Origin: Stichopus chloronotus
Lineage: Eukaryota > Echinodermata > Holothuroidea > Aspidochirotida > Stichopodidae
Direction of reading: 5' to 3'
Assembly (NCBI GenBank): GCA_021234535.1
Contig: CM037848.1
Location: 16,261,444 to 16,325,443, forward strand
Length of the DNA stretch: 64,000 nucleotides
The notes under the pieces are model-generated. The model saw only the letters and a program-made list of their open reading frames with translations. It was not told the DNA's origin and ran no database searches. This document shows, piece after piece, positions 25,701-34,812 of this stretch. The stretch's first letter is position 1; every line of letters starts with the position of its first letter. Position numbers and translations under genes: made by a program.

Positions 25701-27916
25701 TGGAGATCTCTACCTATGACTTTCTCTCTGGTTAATAATGTTCAAAAAATCCCCCAGAGTGATTTAAACATTAGTGATGTTTTTGTCATTTTCAGCTAGC
25801 ATTGAATAGGAAACATTGTTTTGTATCTTGAGCTCTTTGTATCATTGTGGTGGAGGTGGACATGTAACATCACGGTTCAGGTAGTTTTGCATTATCATGG
25901 TGACTTGCGAGTTAATGAAGAACTACATTCATAAAAGTTTAACATTTTCTTTGACTGGTATTTGTTGTACCCCTGAATGGTGTCTTTTTGTTGAAAAAGT
26001 GCATTTGAAGTAATATGACTTTTTGAAAGATTTGAAAGGGCGTACAATAGTTTTCCTTCGAATATACCTGTTTATTCTTCAGTTTGTAGTCGAGTCATTG
26101 TACTGGTGCCATTTGTTTTCCATTCTTTAGTCCACTAATGTAATAAGCTTGCCACTTGTAAGTGGATGGAAGTAATCATGCTGTTGCAAATTCGAATGGC
26201 TAACTAAAGAAAAATTCAAATGACTCTCACATTCCTCTGAAAGCAAGACAAAATGGCTGTCACACAAAATGGCTGTCACACAAAATGGCTGTCACATACC
26301 TTCAAAAATAATGAATGTCACATGATTGTTAAAAGCAAATGACTTCCATGTTATTGCAAAGCAGTGGTAATGGCATTAGACCTGTTATGCAACAATAATT
26401 AAAGTACCAACAATCCCAAAGGGATTAGAAATAGCATATCTGGTAAAGTAAGTGTCATTTTTTAACAAAACAAGGTCATATATACCATCCTTCCTCCAAC
26501 AACAAATATAGCAAAAGAGGTAAATCTGTTTCTCTCATAGTCGACAAGATAGATTCCTTTTCTAATGAGATGTACAGTTATAGCCATGTGACATCTCACG
26601 GTAAATTAGTCCTATGAACTGTTCAAGTAGATCTTTCTGCCAGTATTAGACAATGTCCTATGCTGTAAGCCACTCTGTGCACTCCCGCCATACCATGCTT
26701 CAAGGTAATTTAACAATACAAACAGTTCCTACCCTATAGCTGATAGAAATATGAATAAACTTGTTATTCACATCGCTGGTACCAATAAAAAAAGTGCCTA
26801 CAAAGCCGGATATGGAATTAAAGTATAGAAACTATTGTCCCAAGTGTGTGGAGCAAATATCACATCATGTATTTGTATGGGAACAATGGGTTTGGTATGA
26901 TTTCTAACAATGGAGTGAATGTGGAGTAAAATAGAAGGTGTTTCCTTTTGTCTGCCATTGTCACAGTTGACATGACATCCAAGTCCCTCTGTTCTCAGCG
27001 ATATCAATAGACTTCCTCCTGCATTTGGTGCATGAATGGCACGCAGTTGAAAACAATAGATTCTGATTGGATTCAACAGTCAAAAGTTAAAAAATAGAAC
27101 TTTGAATGACATAGGCATTAATACATCAACAAAGTTATTCCATATTTCCGGAGATATCTGCCAAAAATTTGCTGAAAATGCTCCTTAATGATCTGATGAC
27201 ATTTTGTTTGAGGTATAAAAATTAGAAAATAATGTTGTGATCTTTAACAGATTATCCTAACAATTCAGTTAAGTAATAGAAAGGAATCTTGTTACAGATG
27301 TTATATTTTCAGGATTCCAACATTGTATAGCTTGTCAGTGTGGACAAAATAAAGGCACCGGAACATTTTGTCTTAAATGAAATGTTTGTTATGTGCAAAA
27401 TGTGTTGCAGATTGTGGTCTTTTGCAATCTTTAGAATTACAGACAATTGTGTAACATATCAAACTTGGTGCGTACCATTTGAGAGTATCCTTTTGCAAAT
27501 GTGAGACTTTTCAAGGTTGTGTTGATAGTGTATGAGATCAGTTCCTTAGCATCAACACCTCCCGTAAAAACTTCCTTCATTCCTAAGAACAAGTGTACAA
27601 AGTTTTCCTTAAATATCAAGAATACATTTAGATGTAAATAGCCTATAAAACATTGAAAGAATTGCCTTGCTTTATTGGAAGACTAACACCATGATAGGGT
27701 TTTCATTAATGAAGGATGCAGTATAAGTCAAAATATCGACAAAAATTAAGTGAGCTTAATTTTTGTCGATTAATTAAGCTTCTACTTTCATTGAATATTA
27801 ATGTATGCCAAACATTTGTTTGTAAAATTATCCATTTTCTCTGCTTTCCAGATATAGGTAAATCATTGATATTAAGATGATATTTACTTCTTCTGCAGGT
27901 GAAGTCACTAAGATGA
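7700..27916 (+). CDS. TPGS1: Tubulin polyglutamylase complex subunit 1 (nine coding exons)
   Basis: Joining exons 7700-7763, 11901-11991, 14685-14815, 15658-15721, 17742-17857, 19574-19712, 21966-22023, 23803-23889 and 27899-27916 gives an uninterrupted 254-residue protein. All introns are GT-AG with matching phases. I recognise the TPGS1 family from ordered motifs: NRPDDPIAFL (about residues 41-50), SHHSKHGFAQNVTAAYEVLS (about 74-93), PLDVFHSGILACLILEEFIA (about 140-159), LQPDYLALALED and FLGLIAEVFIQKVK near the C terminus. The vertebrate protein is somewhat longer (about 290 residues), mostly at the N terminus. In the family, TPGS1 is a non-catalytic subunit of the TTLL1 tubulin polyglutamylase complex, which adds glutamate chains to tubulin of centrioles, axonemes and neuronal microtubules. 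The N-terminal part (about 23-55) resembles a dimerisation/docking fold. The ATG at 7700 is the first after an in-frame TAA at 7694-7696. The gene spans over 20 kb because its introns are packed with repeats. Confidence 0.93.
7764..11900 (+). other. TPGS1: TPGS1 intron 1
   Basis: A 4.1-kb phase-1 intron. It contains a TAGCCTAGGC-type palindromic patch at about 7860-7985, a degenerate antisense non-LTR retrotransposon 3' end at 8190-8730, and otherwise AT-rich sequence where I see no exon. The acceptor is TCATTTTCAG. Confidence 0.75.
8190..8730 (-). mobile_element. Degenerate non-LTR retrotransposon, ORF2 C-terminal fragment
   Basis: On the minus strand, frames with breaks give ordered pieces typical of the C-terminal region of CR1/L2/jockey-type reverse transcriptase ORFs: AKAAKRGNRSLGMIKRNF, then LVRPHLGYAVQAWNP, LLEKVQCRATRLIRAF, LRRLHGDLIQVYKIVHGFDN, TRGHCLKLQKVQSRINI, YFFSQRVSEWDGLPEDVV and NRFKNALDKYF. 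An in-frame TAG just before LVRPHLG, a stop near 8468 and a frame change near 8275 show that it is dead. The catalytic part of the reverse transcriptase is absent, consistent with 5' truncation. It lies antisense inside TPGS1 intron 1. Confidence 0.9.
11901..11991 (+). CDS. TPGS1: TPGS1 coding exon 2
   Basis: Phase 1 in, phase 2 out. Encodes TSHVNNWIKNALSQLVANRP followed by DDPIAFLDQ. This is the docking-like helical region with the RPDDP-x-x-FL signature typical of TPGS1 and of RII/DPY30-type dimerisation motifs. Bordered by TTTTCAG and GTGAGT. Confidence 0.92.
11992..14684 (+). other. TPGS1: TPGS1 intron 2
   Basis: A 2.7-kb intron. It contains a 13-base poly-C run at 12774-12786, a TG-rich stretch at about 12993-13017 leading into an AGGTCA-rich repeat array (13020-13400), and unique-looking AT-rich DNA. 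No additional exon was recognised. Confidence 0.7.
13020..13400 (+). repeat. AGGTCA-rich tandem repeat, about 2.5 diverged units
   Basis: Units of roughly 140-150 bp share the order: GATATCTCAA-like block, TTGGTATGT-like block, ATGATCCCTATTGGTTTT-like block, then GGTCAAAGGTCA and a GTTTGAAAACCTTGTA-like block. The first unit carries three AGGTCA half-sites at 13127-13132, 13134-13139 and 13144-13149, spaced by 1 and 4 bases. The same unit type recurs at 30.4-31.05 kb and 53.39-54.0 kb. Confidence 0.8.
14685..14815 (+). CDS. TPGS1: TPGS1 coding exon 3
   Basis: Phase 2 in, phase 1 out. Encodes FFGHLGENTN, then RTNQALELINMSHHSKHGFA and QNVTAAYEVLSQPK. The HHS and NVTAAYE core is the best-conserved part of the family. 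The borders are TTTTACAG and GTAAGA. Confidence 0.93.
15658..15721 (+). CDS. TPGS1: TPGS1 coding exon 4
   Basis: A 64-nt exon, phase 1 in and phase 2 out, encoding SLRHPVGVTGGTYKAFLDLV and Cys. The GVTGGTY segment aligns with the G-x-x-G-x-T-Y segment in vertebrate TPGS1. Flanked by CTGCCAG and GTGAGT. Confidence 0.9.
15722..17741 (+). other. TPGS1: TPGS1 intron 4
   Basis: A 2-kb AT-rich intron. The only structure noted is the G-rich tract at 17277-17308. No exon was recognised. Confidence 0.7.
17277..17308 (+). repeat. G-rich tract, TGGGGGG heptamer repeat
   Basis: GGGG followed by four copies of TGGGGGG. Five G runs of four to six separated by single T bases satisfy the G-quadruplex pattern on the sense strand of TPGS1, so the intron RNA could also fold it. 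Confidence 0.9.
17742..17857 (+). CDS. TPGS1: TPGS1 coding exon 5
   Basis: Phase 2 in, phase 1 out. Encodes SIPVEIKDKLFKKIAPRQFE, then FIPLDVFHSGILACLILE. The PLDVFHSGILAC motif corresponds to the PLSVFRAGTLTC motif of the vertebrate protein. Borders ATTTCAG and GTAAGA. Confidence 0.93.
18588..18660 (-). mobile_element. tRNA-derived SINE head (D and anticodon arms recognisable)
   Basis: On the minus strand TGGCTCAGTCAGTAGAGCA is an excellent tRNA D-arm with A box (stem GCTC/GAGC), followed by an anticodon-type stem TCCAC/GTGGA with an oversized nine-base loop. A weak B-box-like AGTTCCAAGTTTGAGC comes next. Mismatches and the loop size rule out a functional tRNA, so I call it the tRNA-related head of a SINE. 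Confidence 0.6.
18755..19345 (+). repeat. Diverged tandem repeat, interrupted by a MITE
   Basis: Units of about 60-70 bp with recurring GGATATCTTCAAAG, AATGAAACGAGAGTAGGT and ACTCAAAGTGACAGAACTAA-like blocks lie at 18755-18882 and continue at 19229-19345, after a 350-bp insertion. The two halves join in register when the insertion is removed. Confidence 0.7.
18879..19232 (+). mobile_element. MITE-like element family C with TTAA target duplication
   Basis: Terminal inverted repeats AGGGAAATAAGGCGTTT (left) and AAACGCCCTATTTCCCT (right) are flanked on both sides by TTAA (18879-18882 and 19229-19232). The flanking tandem repeat is split exactly at TTAA, which supports a real insertion with a 4-bp duplication. 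The inside is non-coding. Confidence 0.8.
19574..19712 (+). CDS. TPGS1: TPGS1 coding exon 6
   Basis: Phase 1 in, phase 2 out. Encodes FIAISESLYKVLDCNSDNLV, then EKQICETVITEFEDILSLSS and HLDPT. Together with exon 5 it gives LILEEFIAISESLYKVLD, matching the LLEFVARAGALFQLLED-type segment of TPGS1. Borders TTTTTCAG and GTAAGT. Confidence 0.92.
19713..21965 (+). other. TPGS1: TPGS1 intron 6
   Basis: A 2.25-kb AT-rich intron containing one minus-strand tRNA-like repeat (20262-20345). Nothing else was recognised. Confidence 0.65.
20262..20345 (-). mobile_element. tRNA-like SINE head or tRNA pseudogene
   Basis: On the minus strand GGTTCTGGGTTCGACTCCTG contains a perfect polymerase III B-box core (GGTTCGACTCC). 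It is preceded by a hairpin GCTGC/GCAGC in anticodon-arm position and a weak D-arm-like region. Loop sizes do not fit a functional tRNA. Confidence 0.5.
21966..22023 (+). CDS. TPGS1: TPGS1 coding exon 7
   Basis: A 58-nt exon, phase 2 in and phase 0 out, encoding YVNVGRKLQPDYLALALED after a split Ser codon. GRKLQPDYLALALED aligns with the GSRLGPDSLALALD segment of the vertebrate protein. Borders TTTTCCAG and GTATGT. Confidence 0.92.
22024..23802 (+). other. TPGS1: TPGS1 intron 7
   Basis: A 1.8-kb AT-rich intron containing a short tandem repeat at 22869-22978. A 168-codon ORF (22489-22995) is open partly because it runs through that repeat, and its sequence shows no domain. Confidence 0.65.
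22869..22978 (+). repeat. 22-bp tandem repeat, five copies
   Basis: Five head-to-tail units containing TGCCAGGGTTACCACAGAA. The first three are nearly identical and the last two carry substitutions. Confidence 0.9.
23803..23889 (+). CDS. TPGS1: TPGS1 coding exon 8
   Basis: Phase 0 on both sides. Encodes AQIMSQSSPNSSMSQEEFLG, then LIAEVFIQK. It is equivalent to the conserved FL-x6-LFIAK C-terminal segment. Reading on through the donor GTAGAA gives only VEKIL before a stop, so retention of intron 8 would still produce a near-normal C terminus. Confidence 0.92.
24550..24960 (+). repeat. TG-rich leader followed by about 165-bp tandem repeat
   Basis: Two diverged units share GTATGTG-CGATAACTCA, CTTGGTGCATACATGTA-like, CATATTGAGGAAGTGTGCCC, ATTGTTTTTGGT and TGCATATTAATGAG blocks. 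A third unit is only partial. A (TG)n stretch at about 24557-24578 sits at the left end, as in two of the AGGTCA-type arrays. Confidence 0.75.
26248..26295 (+). repeat. 16-bp tandem repeat, three copies
   Basis: Three adjacent copies of ACAAAATGGCTGTCAC. Confidence 0.9.
27735..27770. repeat. Perfect hairpin, 16-bp stem and 4-base loop
   Basis: ATCGACAAAAATTAAG, loop TGAG, then CTTAATTTTTGTCGAT: an exact inverted repeat in TPGS1 intron 8, about 130 bp before the last exon. Function is unknown. Confidence 0.95.
27899..27916 (+). CDS. TPGS1: TPGS1 coding exon 9 (C terminus)
   Basis: The acceptor TTCTTCTGCAG is followed by GTG AAG TCA CTA AGA TGA, giving VKSLR and stop. Joined to exon 8 it yields FIQKVKSLR, which matches the FIAKVK ending of the family. 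Only 18 coding nt, so automated gene finders may miss it. Confidence 0.82.
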   Translation: MKSLR

Positions 27917-28480
27917 CCAACCTCATTTACTGATAGATGACACCGAATGCTTTAAGGAATGATAAGTCCAAAGGATTTTGTATGTGTAATTTAAAAGATA
28001 ATTTGTGGAAGTAGCTGTTGGTTTTCTCAGCAATTTTATCAGTTCTATGATCTACCTATAAATATATTTTTTTATAACTTCAGAGGTAGACTTTACCTGA
28101 GATAGAGATCAAGTTATTTTTCAATTTTTACTACATTGGTGTATTTTACAGATGACATTTTCCCTCAGTTCTCAGTATATTTTCTTCAAAATGTTCAATC
28201 TTTTTCTAGCATTTGTAAATGGAGAGTGTGAATTTGTGCAATCATTTTGTATTAAAGATATTAATACTATTACCTTCAAACAAAAGCTCAAAAAGAATTT
28301 CACACAGTATCAAAAAGTCTGGCACAAAGAAACATGGAGTGATTCAAACATATGTATCATTGGATATAGCAAGCAAGCAAGCAATATTGCCATGCTCACA
28401 AGACTAGCAGTTTAATATGTCACAAATGGATTTTATAATATACTGTAACATAATAAATGATTTTGTTTTAATCGAGGTTG
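27917..28480 (+). other. TPGS1: Probable TPGS1 3' untranslated region
   Basis: AT-rich sequence from the stop codon to a candidate polyadenylation site. An 87-codon ORF (28152-28415) inside it has low-complexity composition and no recognised domain, so I do not call it a gene. Confidence 0.5.
28452..28457 (+). terminator. Candidate polyadenylation signal AATAAA for TPGS1
   Basis: AATAAA about 540 nt after the stop codon, followed by GT-rich sequence (GAGGTTGTCTCTTGTGG) that suits a downstream element. Other AATAAA copies further right (about 29813) are alternatives. Confidence 0.45.
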
Positions 28481-30290
28481 TCTCTTGTGGCTATAAGTTG
28501 GTCATATCAGTTCTCCACCCATTGGTTTCATACTGTTGTCCTATCAAGTACTCATTGTATACTAGGTTGTTAGATATCCAATCATAGTGAGATAATTCCT
28601 GTCAAGTCTTGGTTAGATGATAAATAGTCATTCTTTGGGTATTTTAGAGCCAAAAAAGAAAAAAAAAAACCACAGGGATTCGCTTCTGGTTCTTTCCTGA
28701 AGATTTTGAGATACTTTTATTGTAGTTGGATGAAATGAATGTCTCAGCTGCTGATTCTGATGTCAGAGACAGGGTCTTTGGTGGAAAAAGTGTAACTACC
28801 GTATAAGGTGTGAGTCACTCTGCAACTATGTATTGAAAATGACGTGTTACCTGCCGTTTTCTGCCAGTATTTTCCCTTGTTTTTGTAACTCATCAGCGAT
28901 ACCTGATCCTAGTAGTCTTCCTGTAAATTGTCTCAATCTGATGTGGTGTCACGGACAACTTTCAAAATATCTTGATCTTTGCGGATAAAAGCTGCCCTGT
29001 GAGATGATCTCATGTGACGATTGGATGACGAATGTTCTGTTTATCACATGGCAGCAATGTAACATATATGACTGTATAAGATTGCCAAGTTTGACTCAGT
29101 TTGAAGATTTCAGGTGAATCTTGCAAAAATTGGATTGGAATTGAATTCAGTATAGCTTTAGTGACAGTACCTAAAGAGGTAAAACTCTTGAGAACTTTGC
29201 ATGCCCCCTTCCCCTTTCGCCATTGTGGTGTAAATTAGACTTCTTTACAATTTAATAGTATCAGAAGTTAATTTTGGTAGATAATCATTACATGTATTTT
29301 CTTTTAAACCAAGATATTGCTCGCTTATGTGAAATTGTGGCAGATTGTTGTGGTTGAGGTGTGGAAGTGGTGGTAAATCACCTTTTAACAGTCTCTTAAA
29401 TTAATAACAAGACGACAAAGATCTCACAGGAATTCTCCGTGATGGCATCCCATGTCTCTTAGAAAGATTACAATTGCATGCCAGTCACCATTCTTAGTTT
29501 CATGTCATATCTCACATTCTTTGAAAAAAAAGGAATTATTTTAGTAAATATTGGAAGTACAAGCCTGGTGCCAGAATCAAATGGTTGTGAAGTAGTACCA
29601 ACAAATCTGGTTTGCACATTGCTATTGATGTTTATATCGCACCGTGGTTTGTAGTACCTTTGCTGATCTCGTATTTGGTGATTTAACCTTGATATCACCA
29701 GGGAGTGTTATAAACCTACCCTTCAAAGCATTGATCTGAGTGAACTAGTTGTTTAAGGATTAGTTGACTTAAATGATGTAACTTTGTAAATGATATTGAC
29801 CTGGAGCTGAAGAATAAAGGAAAGAAACACTTTACTCCAACTACACAGCTGATCTTCAATTAATTTGGTGGGTCTTAAAAGTATTAGCAATAATTAAATT
29901 TTCTGTCCATCTCAATAATAGCTCCCTGCATTCACAATAGATAAGTATTTCACTGAATGTCTGTAAAGAGTTTTTTTTGCATTGTACGATATTGCTAGGA
30001 ACACAAAGAGTGCAATAATGTACAACAAACTTCACAATCAAGAAATCTTCAACGGGCAAAATTGTTATGTGTATTTTATAGAACAGTAAAGATTCTCATA
30101 TATTACATTAAGTTTTCTTTCTTGTTGGTGGAGAATTCCATTAAAAGGAGATAATCAAGTTCAAGTTTTTCAAAAACAATGTAATTGAATATTTCTATTT
30201 GATAAAAATTTGGAAAATTTTTGTGACTTACTAACCCCTTTTTTATTGTTTCCTTTCCAAAGGCATGCAAGAAATCTATGTGACAGTGAT
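28481..30290. other. Intergenic AT-rich DNA
   Basis: No conserved ORF, RNA gene or repeat family was recognised in this stretch. Confidence 0.5.
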
Positions 30291-31060
30291 TCAGTGTGCA
30301 TATGTGTGTGTTCATTTGTGTGTATGCAGCAAAATATTGTGAACCCTCAAGCTTTTAAAGGGAAAGTACAATGTGGATCAAAGTTGGCGTGTTGGTAGAA
30401 TGTATGAAGATCTTGGATGGGATGGTATTTGGTGTGATCCTATGGTCATCTGAGGTCACAAGCAGATAGAATGTGAACAAACTATGCTTGCCGTATCCCA
30501 GGAACAACAAACTGTATCAACTTCAAACTTGGAGGATATGTAAGGCATTTTAAGTCAATGAAATTGTGGTGGTTTTCTTATAGGTCAGAGGTCACATGGG
30601 GTCATCATATATCATAATGTGAAAAGCTGTGAACGCTCATGAATGCTGTCGCTTGTGAGAGGAATGTGTAAGACCTTCAAAGTCAGGTGTTTGTGGGTAG
30701 GACATACCAAGATCTCCCCTGAGATTGTTTGTGGTGGGTGTCCTAGGTCATCTGAGGTCATTCACAGGCAGACTATAGACAAACTATGTTTGCATTATCT
30801 CATGAACCATATTTTGGGATGAACTTCAAACTTGGAGGGTATTTCTTGCCTTTTAACTAACTAAGGTTGTTAGAATGTTCTTAAAGGTCAAAGGTCATGT
30901 AGGTTCATCAGAAGTCATAAAGTTAAAAGCTTGTAAATACTTTTTTCAAAGGAGAAAATTTTTCAAAATCCAAATTCTTTTATAGGTTCAGTATATGAAG
31001 ATCGTTGCTGGGGTTGGCTTTGATATGGGCCAAAGTTCATCAGGGGTCACTTTTTTCATC
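30290..31060 (+). repeat. TG-rich leader followed by AGGTCA-rich tandem repeat
   Basis: A TGTGTGT leader (about 30295-30325) is followed by TTTAAAGGGAAAG and at least four diverged units. Half-site pairs include spacing-1 repeats at 30582-30594 and 30885-30897 and a spacing-4 repeat at 30745-30760. Shared phrases are CAACTTCAAACTTGGAGGATAT-like and AGGTCA-rich blocks. Same family as 13020-13400. Confidence 0.8.
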
Positions 31061-31186
31061 TGTCTTTTCTAATGTTTACTGTGGAAAGTATTTGAGCTCT
31101 GATGCAGGTAAAGACTGGTAATACTCGTACATTGTAATGAAAGAACTATTTTCAAAACTTAACCTGTCAGTTACATATATAGTATA

Positions 31187-31256
31187 CATACATTACATAC
31201 GTACATACGTACATACGTACATACGTACATACGTACATACATACGTACATACATAT
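31187..31256 (+). repeat. Microsatellite, ACATACGT octamer
   Basis: Alternating ACATACGTAC units with two ACATACAT variants near the right end. The motif is palindromic within the unit (GTAC), so it can form cruciforms. Confidence 0.95.
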
Positions 31257-31259
31257 ACT

Positions 31260-33329
31260 ATAGTGGTAGCATAAGTTTAACAAATCTTTGGCTTACAATA
31301 ATTAAATGTCACAATGATTAAACGTCATCTTTATTGATGGCTGGCCTTGTGCTGGTTTCTGGTAAAATATGTCTCTGTAGAGTAGTATGCTGCGGTTATT
31401 TGGTGACGTCATATCATAGGAACTCTGTAGGAGAGCGGTATTTTGAAAGCATAATTTCTTCAACAAAATTCAGCAAAAGGTATCATAGTTTTTATTCAGT
31501 CAACAGCATCATGCTTCCTTTATTTATGGCTGTTTTTTTGACAGTTAAAAGCACTCATGTGTGAGGTTTCATTGTCTGATATATAGCTCTTGTTCTGCCA
31601 CCAAACAATGTGGAATATATTTGTCTTATAAATTGCAATAAGTCTGAAGTTGTGCCAAAGATTTTTCACAGTGAAAGAAAAGTCTGCCTGTACAATAGAG
31701 ATGACTATGTTGTCACAATCATGTAGGTGGAGAGATATGTGGTTACTACAGAATGTATTGCAACTGGGAAAAAATAATGAAGGTCTATTTGTGGCAAGGA
31801 ATCACTAGGCCTCTTTCATGTTTACCTTGTTTTACTCCTTTACATTTTTTTTGTTGATGAACACAGTAGGCTTGTAACAAATTATGACCTTCCCCCCCTC
31901 TTTGTCAACACTGTAATGTGTGAAGTATTAGGTCTCTTGCCATTCCTGGTGGCTTACACTTGTAGGGGGCAGTGAACCTCACATGTAATACATAAACATG
32001 TGAAAGTGCTTATTAGCATAACAATCATATCATGAAGATGACATAATTAGTTGGCATCATTGTTCTAGTCTTGTTCCTTTATTTACCTCAAAGAAATGTT
32101 ATGCTTCTGTGTATCTGTTTATCATTTCTTCCTTCTTTTTCTATATTTTCAGCAATACCTTTCATGTAATTGATGTGTCTTTGCTTATAGTTGATTCTGA
32201 TAGTATTTTTTTTATATACAGTTGATTTAATAATCAAAGGACACTTTTGACGGTTTCTGTTTAGTGATTATAAAGTTTGCTGTCGTGGAACAAACTGTAC
32301 ATTTGTCTCTACCTGCACACATCATTCAAATTGTGCAAAATGTATTCCATTTTAGACACTTTTGAAATTTCAAAAGTGAAATGTTCCCCTACCACAGCAA
32401 TTTTGTGAAAGTTGCACATACATTGAAATGATAGAACAGAACAAAGACATGAGAAGGTTTGTTTGTTGTAATGAAAGTAGCAGCTGAATTTGAAGAAAAT
32501 TCACTAGTAATTTGAGACTGCTGCTCTTGAACCTTATGACATGTGGTATTCTTAACAATTTCAGTCACTGACTTAACTGTGTCACTATGCTGGGGATACT
32601 CAATTCTACTTTAGAGTCAATTCTACTTTAGAGCCAATTCTACTTTAGAGTTGGGATTCCTGGCTACTCAGCTCCACTTTCCTCGGAGTAAACTCTCCTG
32701 TGGAATTAATAACATTGATGCAAGATCGTTTTTTTTTTGTGTGCTTTACAGTTTGAGGCAATGTTTTATTCAACTCCGATAAATTACATTCATATGTAAC
32801 AAGTACAGTTTGTAGTTCCAACCACCAATTCTGTTTGGGACCCTTCAGTTTTCTGTACGATAATTCCTGCTCAAAATATGTTGTTATGTTACATACTGTT
32901 AACTGTAGACGGCCCTAATGACTTCATTGAAACCAATACCAAGTAGGAGTCCTAAGCTACTATTTAGACTACCAGGACTCGACTCCTAAATTGCAGGGGT
33001 GACCTAAGCTTTCCTGTAACCCATTACCTTTTCCACAGCAAAGAGTTTCCTTTCTATAAACACGAGAGCTGGCTTAAAAACCATGTTTTTTTTCATACGT
33101 GGAACATTTTCATTGTCTGTTGAGCCATGAAAAGTATTTGTGATAAAATAATCAGACTGACAGATTGATATACTCAAAAAGCTTCTATTAACTCTTTCTT
33201 GTTGTGATTTCACCACATTTTGAATACTTCCTTTAAATTCTGCTTACCTGTATTCATACTTAAAATCGTAAAGTTGACTTCTTTGCTGAAATCAGGTTCA
33301 TTTGTAAAATAGAGGGTTTTTTTTCTGAA
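31260..33329. other. Intergenic AT-rich DNA
   Basis: Contains three 17-bp tandem copies at 32601-32651. Otherwise nothing was recognised. ORFs up to 76 codons look fortuitous. Confidence 0.5.
32601..32651 (+). repeat. 17-bp tandem repeat, three copies
   Basis: Three head-to-tail copies of CAATTCTACTTTAGAGT with single substitutions. Confidence 0.9.
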
Positions 33330-33631
33330 TAGCTGATGTACATAGCAATACCTCTAATAGTCCCTTCAATAGCCGATGTGCTGTAACAGTAACTCTAGTA
33401 ATCCCTTCAATAGTCGATGTGCTGTATCAATACCTCAAATAGTCCCTTCAATAGCCAAAATACTGTAAAAATACCTCTAATACTCCCTCAGTGACTGATG
33501 TGCTGTAACAGTACCTCTAATAGTCCCTTCAATAGCTGATGTGCTGTATTAATATCTCTAATTGTCCCTTCAATAGCTTATATGCTGTATTAATACCTCT
33601 CATTGTCCCTTCAATAGCTTATATGCTGTAA
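33330..33631 (+). repeat. 41-bp minisatellite, about 7.4 copies
   Basis: Units contain TAGCTGATGTGCTGTA followed by CCTCTAATAGTCCCTTCAA, with scattered substitutions and one shorter unit. The copies have diverged individually, so it is not a recent expansion. Confidence 0.9.
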
Positions 33632-34781
33632 GGTCAGGCTGGTATTTTGGGTTTGCAATAAAAACAGCAACTTGCACTATGTTTGGCATGGTCTTTCAGG
33701 GTTGGCATTAGTGATTCAACTATGTTAGACTATTCAGTCACTTTCAGTCTGGTCACCAAGTTCTTGAAATTATGATTCAAAGATCATGGAGATGATGATA
33801 GAGTACCGTTGTAGTAACGAAAGGTCAATCGGCAATGTTGTAACTGTGCTGTAGTTACAGGTTAATGCACTATCCCTTAGTACCTTCTCTAGATGCACTC
33901 GGGCTGTGCCCTGGTGCATTGTTTGCATTAACCCGGGAGAGTGCAACATTCGCCGAAAATGCACAGGTCTAGGGTTAACTAACTTTATTCATTCATACAC
34001 AGTGAGATTTTGATGAAAAAGGTGAAAACGAAAGCAAATTTAGGTTGGTAAGTGTGACTTGTGTGCCTGTGACTTGTGCGCCCGATTCAGAGCTGCCGGA
34101 AGGTTGATATCGAGGTGACTTGCTGGCTAAATTCCGTCCAAGGGGTCATATATATGTAACTCTGGGAATCTGCTTATTCTCCAGAACACAAAACATTGAT
34201 GATCAGTAAAAGTGATGTATCATTATGAATAATGAAACCACCAAGTAACATCTTTATTTTCAACTATAAATTATTAGCAGTCCTGTCTGCTTGTGCGGGG
34301 ACTGTACCATTTATTTTGTTTGGCTGTACCATCTATTTTTGTACATTCATATAGAGGATCTACCAAGAAAATTCTGTAAACCATTGCACCTATTTTTCTC
34401 TGTTTTGTCATTTTTTTTGTGTCTTTTTGTACTCATTCTTTGGTACTAATATAGTGCTGCAAACTTATTGTTTAAGCTGGTGGGGTCACAGGGGATAGTT
34501 TACCTATATACTTTCATCGAAAGTTGATCCTGTTTTCCTCACGTATTTTTAAGTCAATTGTGACAGGGATGTGAATTAATTTGCAGAACTAATACCTTTA
34601 CTTGACAGATTGTGTTGTTGTTACCATGGTGATGTAACATTTCTCTGACTGATGCTGTTAAATATTAATATACCTTGTGAAAGACTCACAGATGTGAAGT
34701 TTTCAGTAGTATTTACCTGATCCTGTAAATTAATTTTAGTCTTTGCCCTTGCTTAAAAGTTATTCTGTAAAATGTTTTCAG

Positions 34782-34812
34782 GAAGTTGATCAAGGAAATG
34801 GCAATGATACAG
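34782..34812 (+). other. Candidate short exon, unknown gene
   Basis: A 31-nt segment between a good acceptor (GTAAAATGTTTTCAG) and a donor GTAACG. Read in phase 0 it gives EVDQGNGNDT and ends in phase 1, which joins in frame to the candidate exon at 38043. It could be an alternative 3' exon of TPGS1 (exon 8 also ends in phase 0) or belong to an unrecognised gene. It is short enough to be chance. Confidence 0.22.

Larger units (their letters stand above)
23890..27898 (+). other. TPGS1: TPGS1 intron 8
   Basis: A 4-kb intron. It holds a TG-rich leader and about two units of a roughly 165-bp repeat (24550-24960), three 16-bp repeats (26248-26295) and a perfect hairpin (27735-27770). A 92-codon minus-strand ORF at 26798-27076 has no recognised domain. 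Confidence 0.65.

Noticed and set aside
26798..27076. 92-codon minus-strand ORF in TPGS1 intron 8
   Set aside because: No family recognised and no splice partners seen; kept only as a possibility.
28152..28415. 87-codon ORF after the TPGS1 stop
   Set aside because: Lies in the likely 3' UTR, is low in complexity and has no domain.
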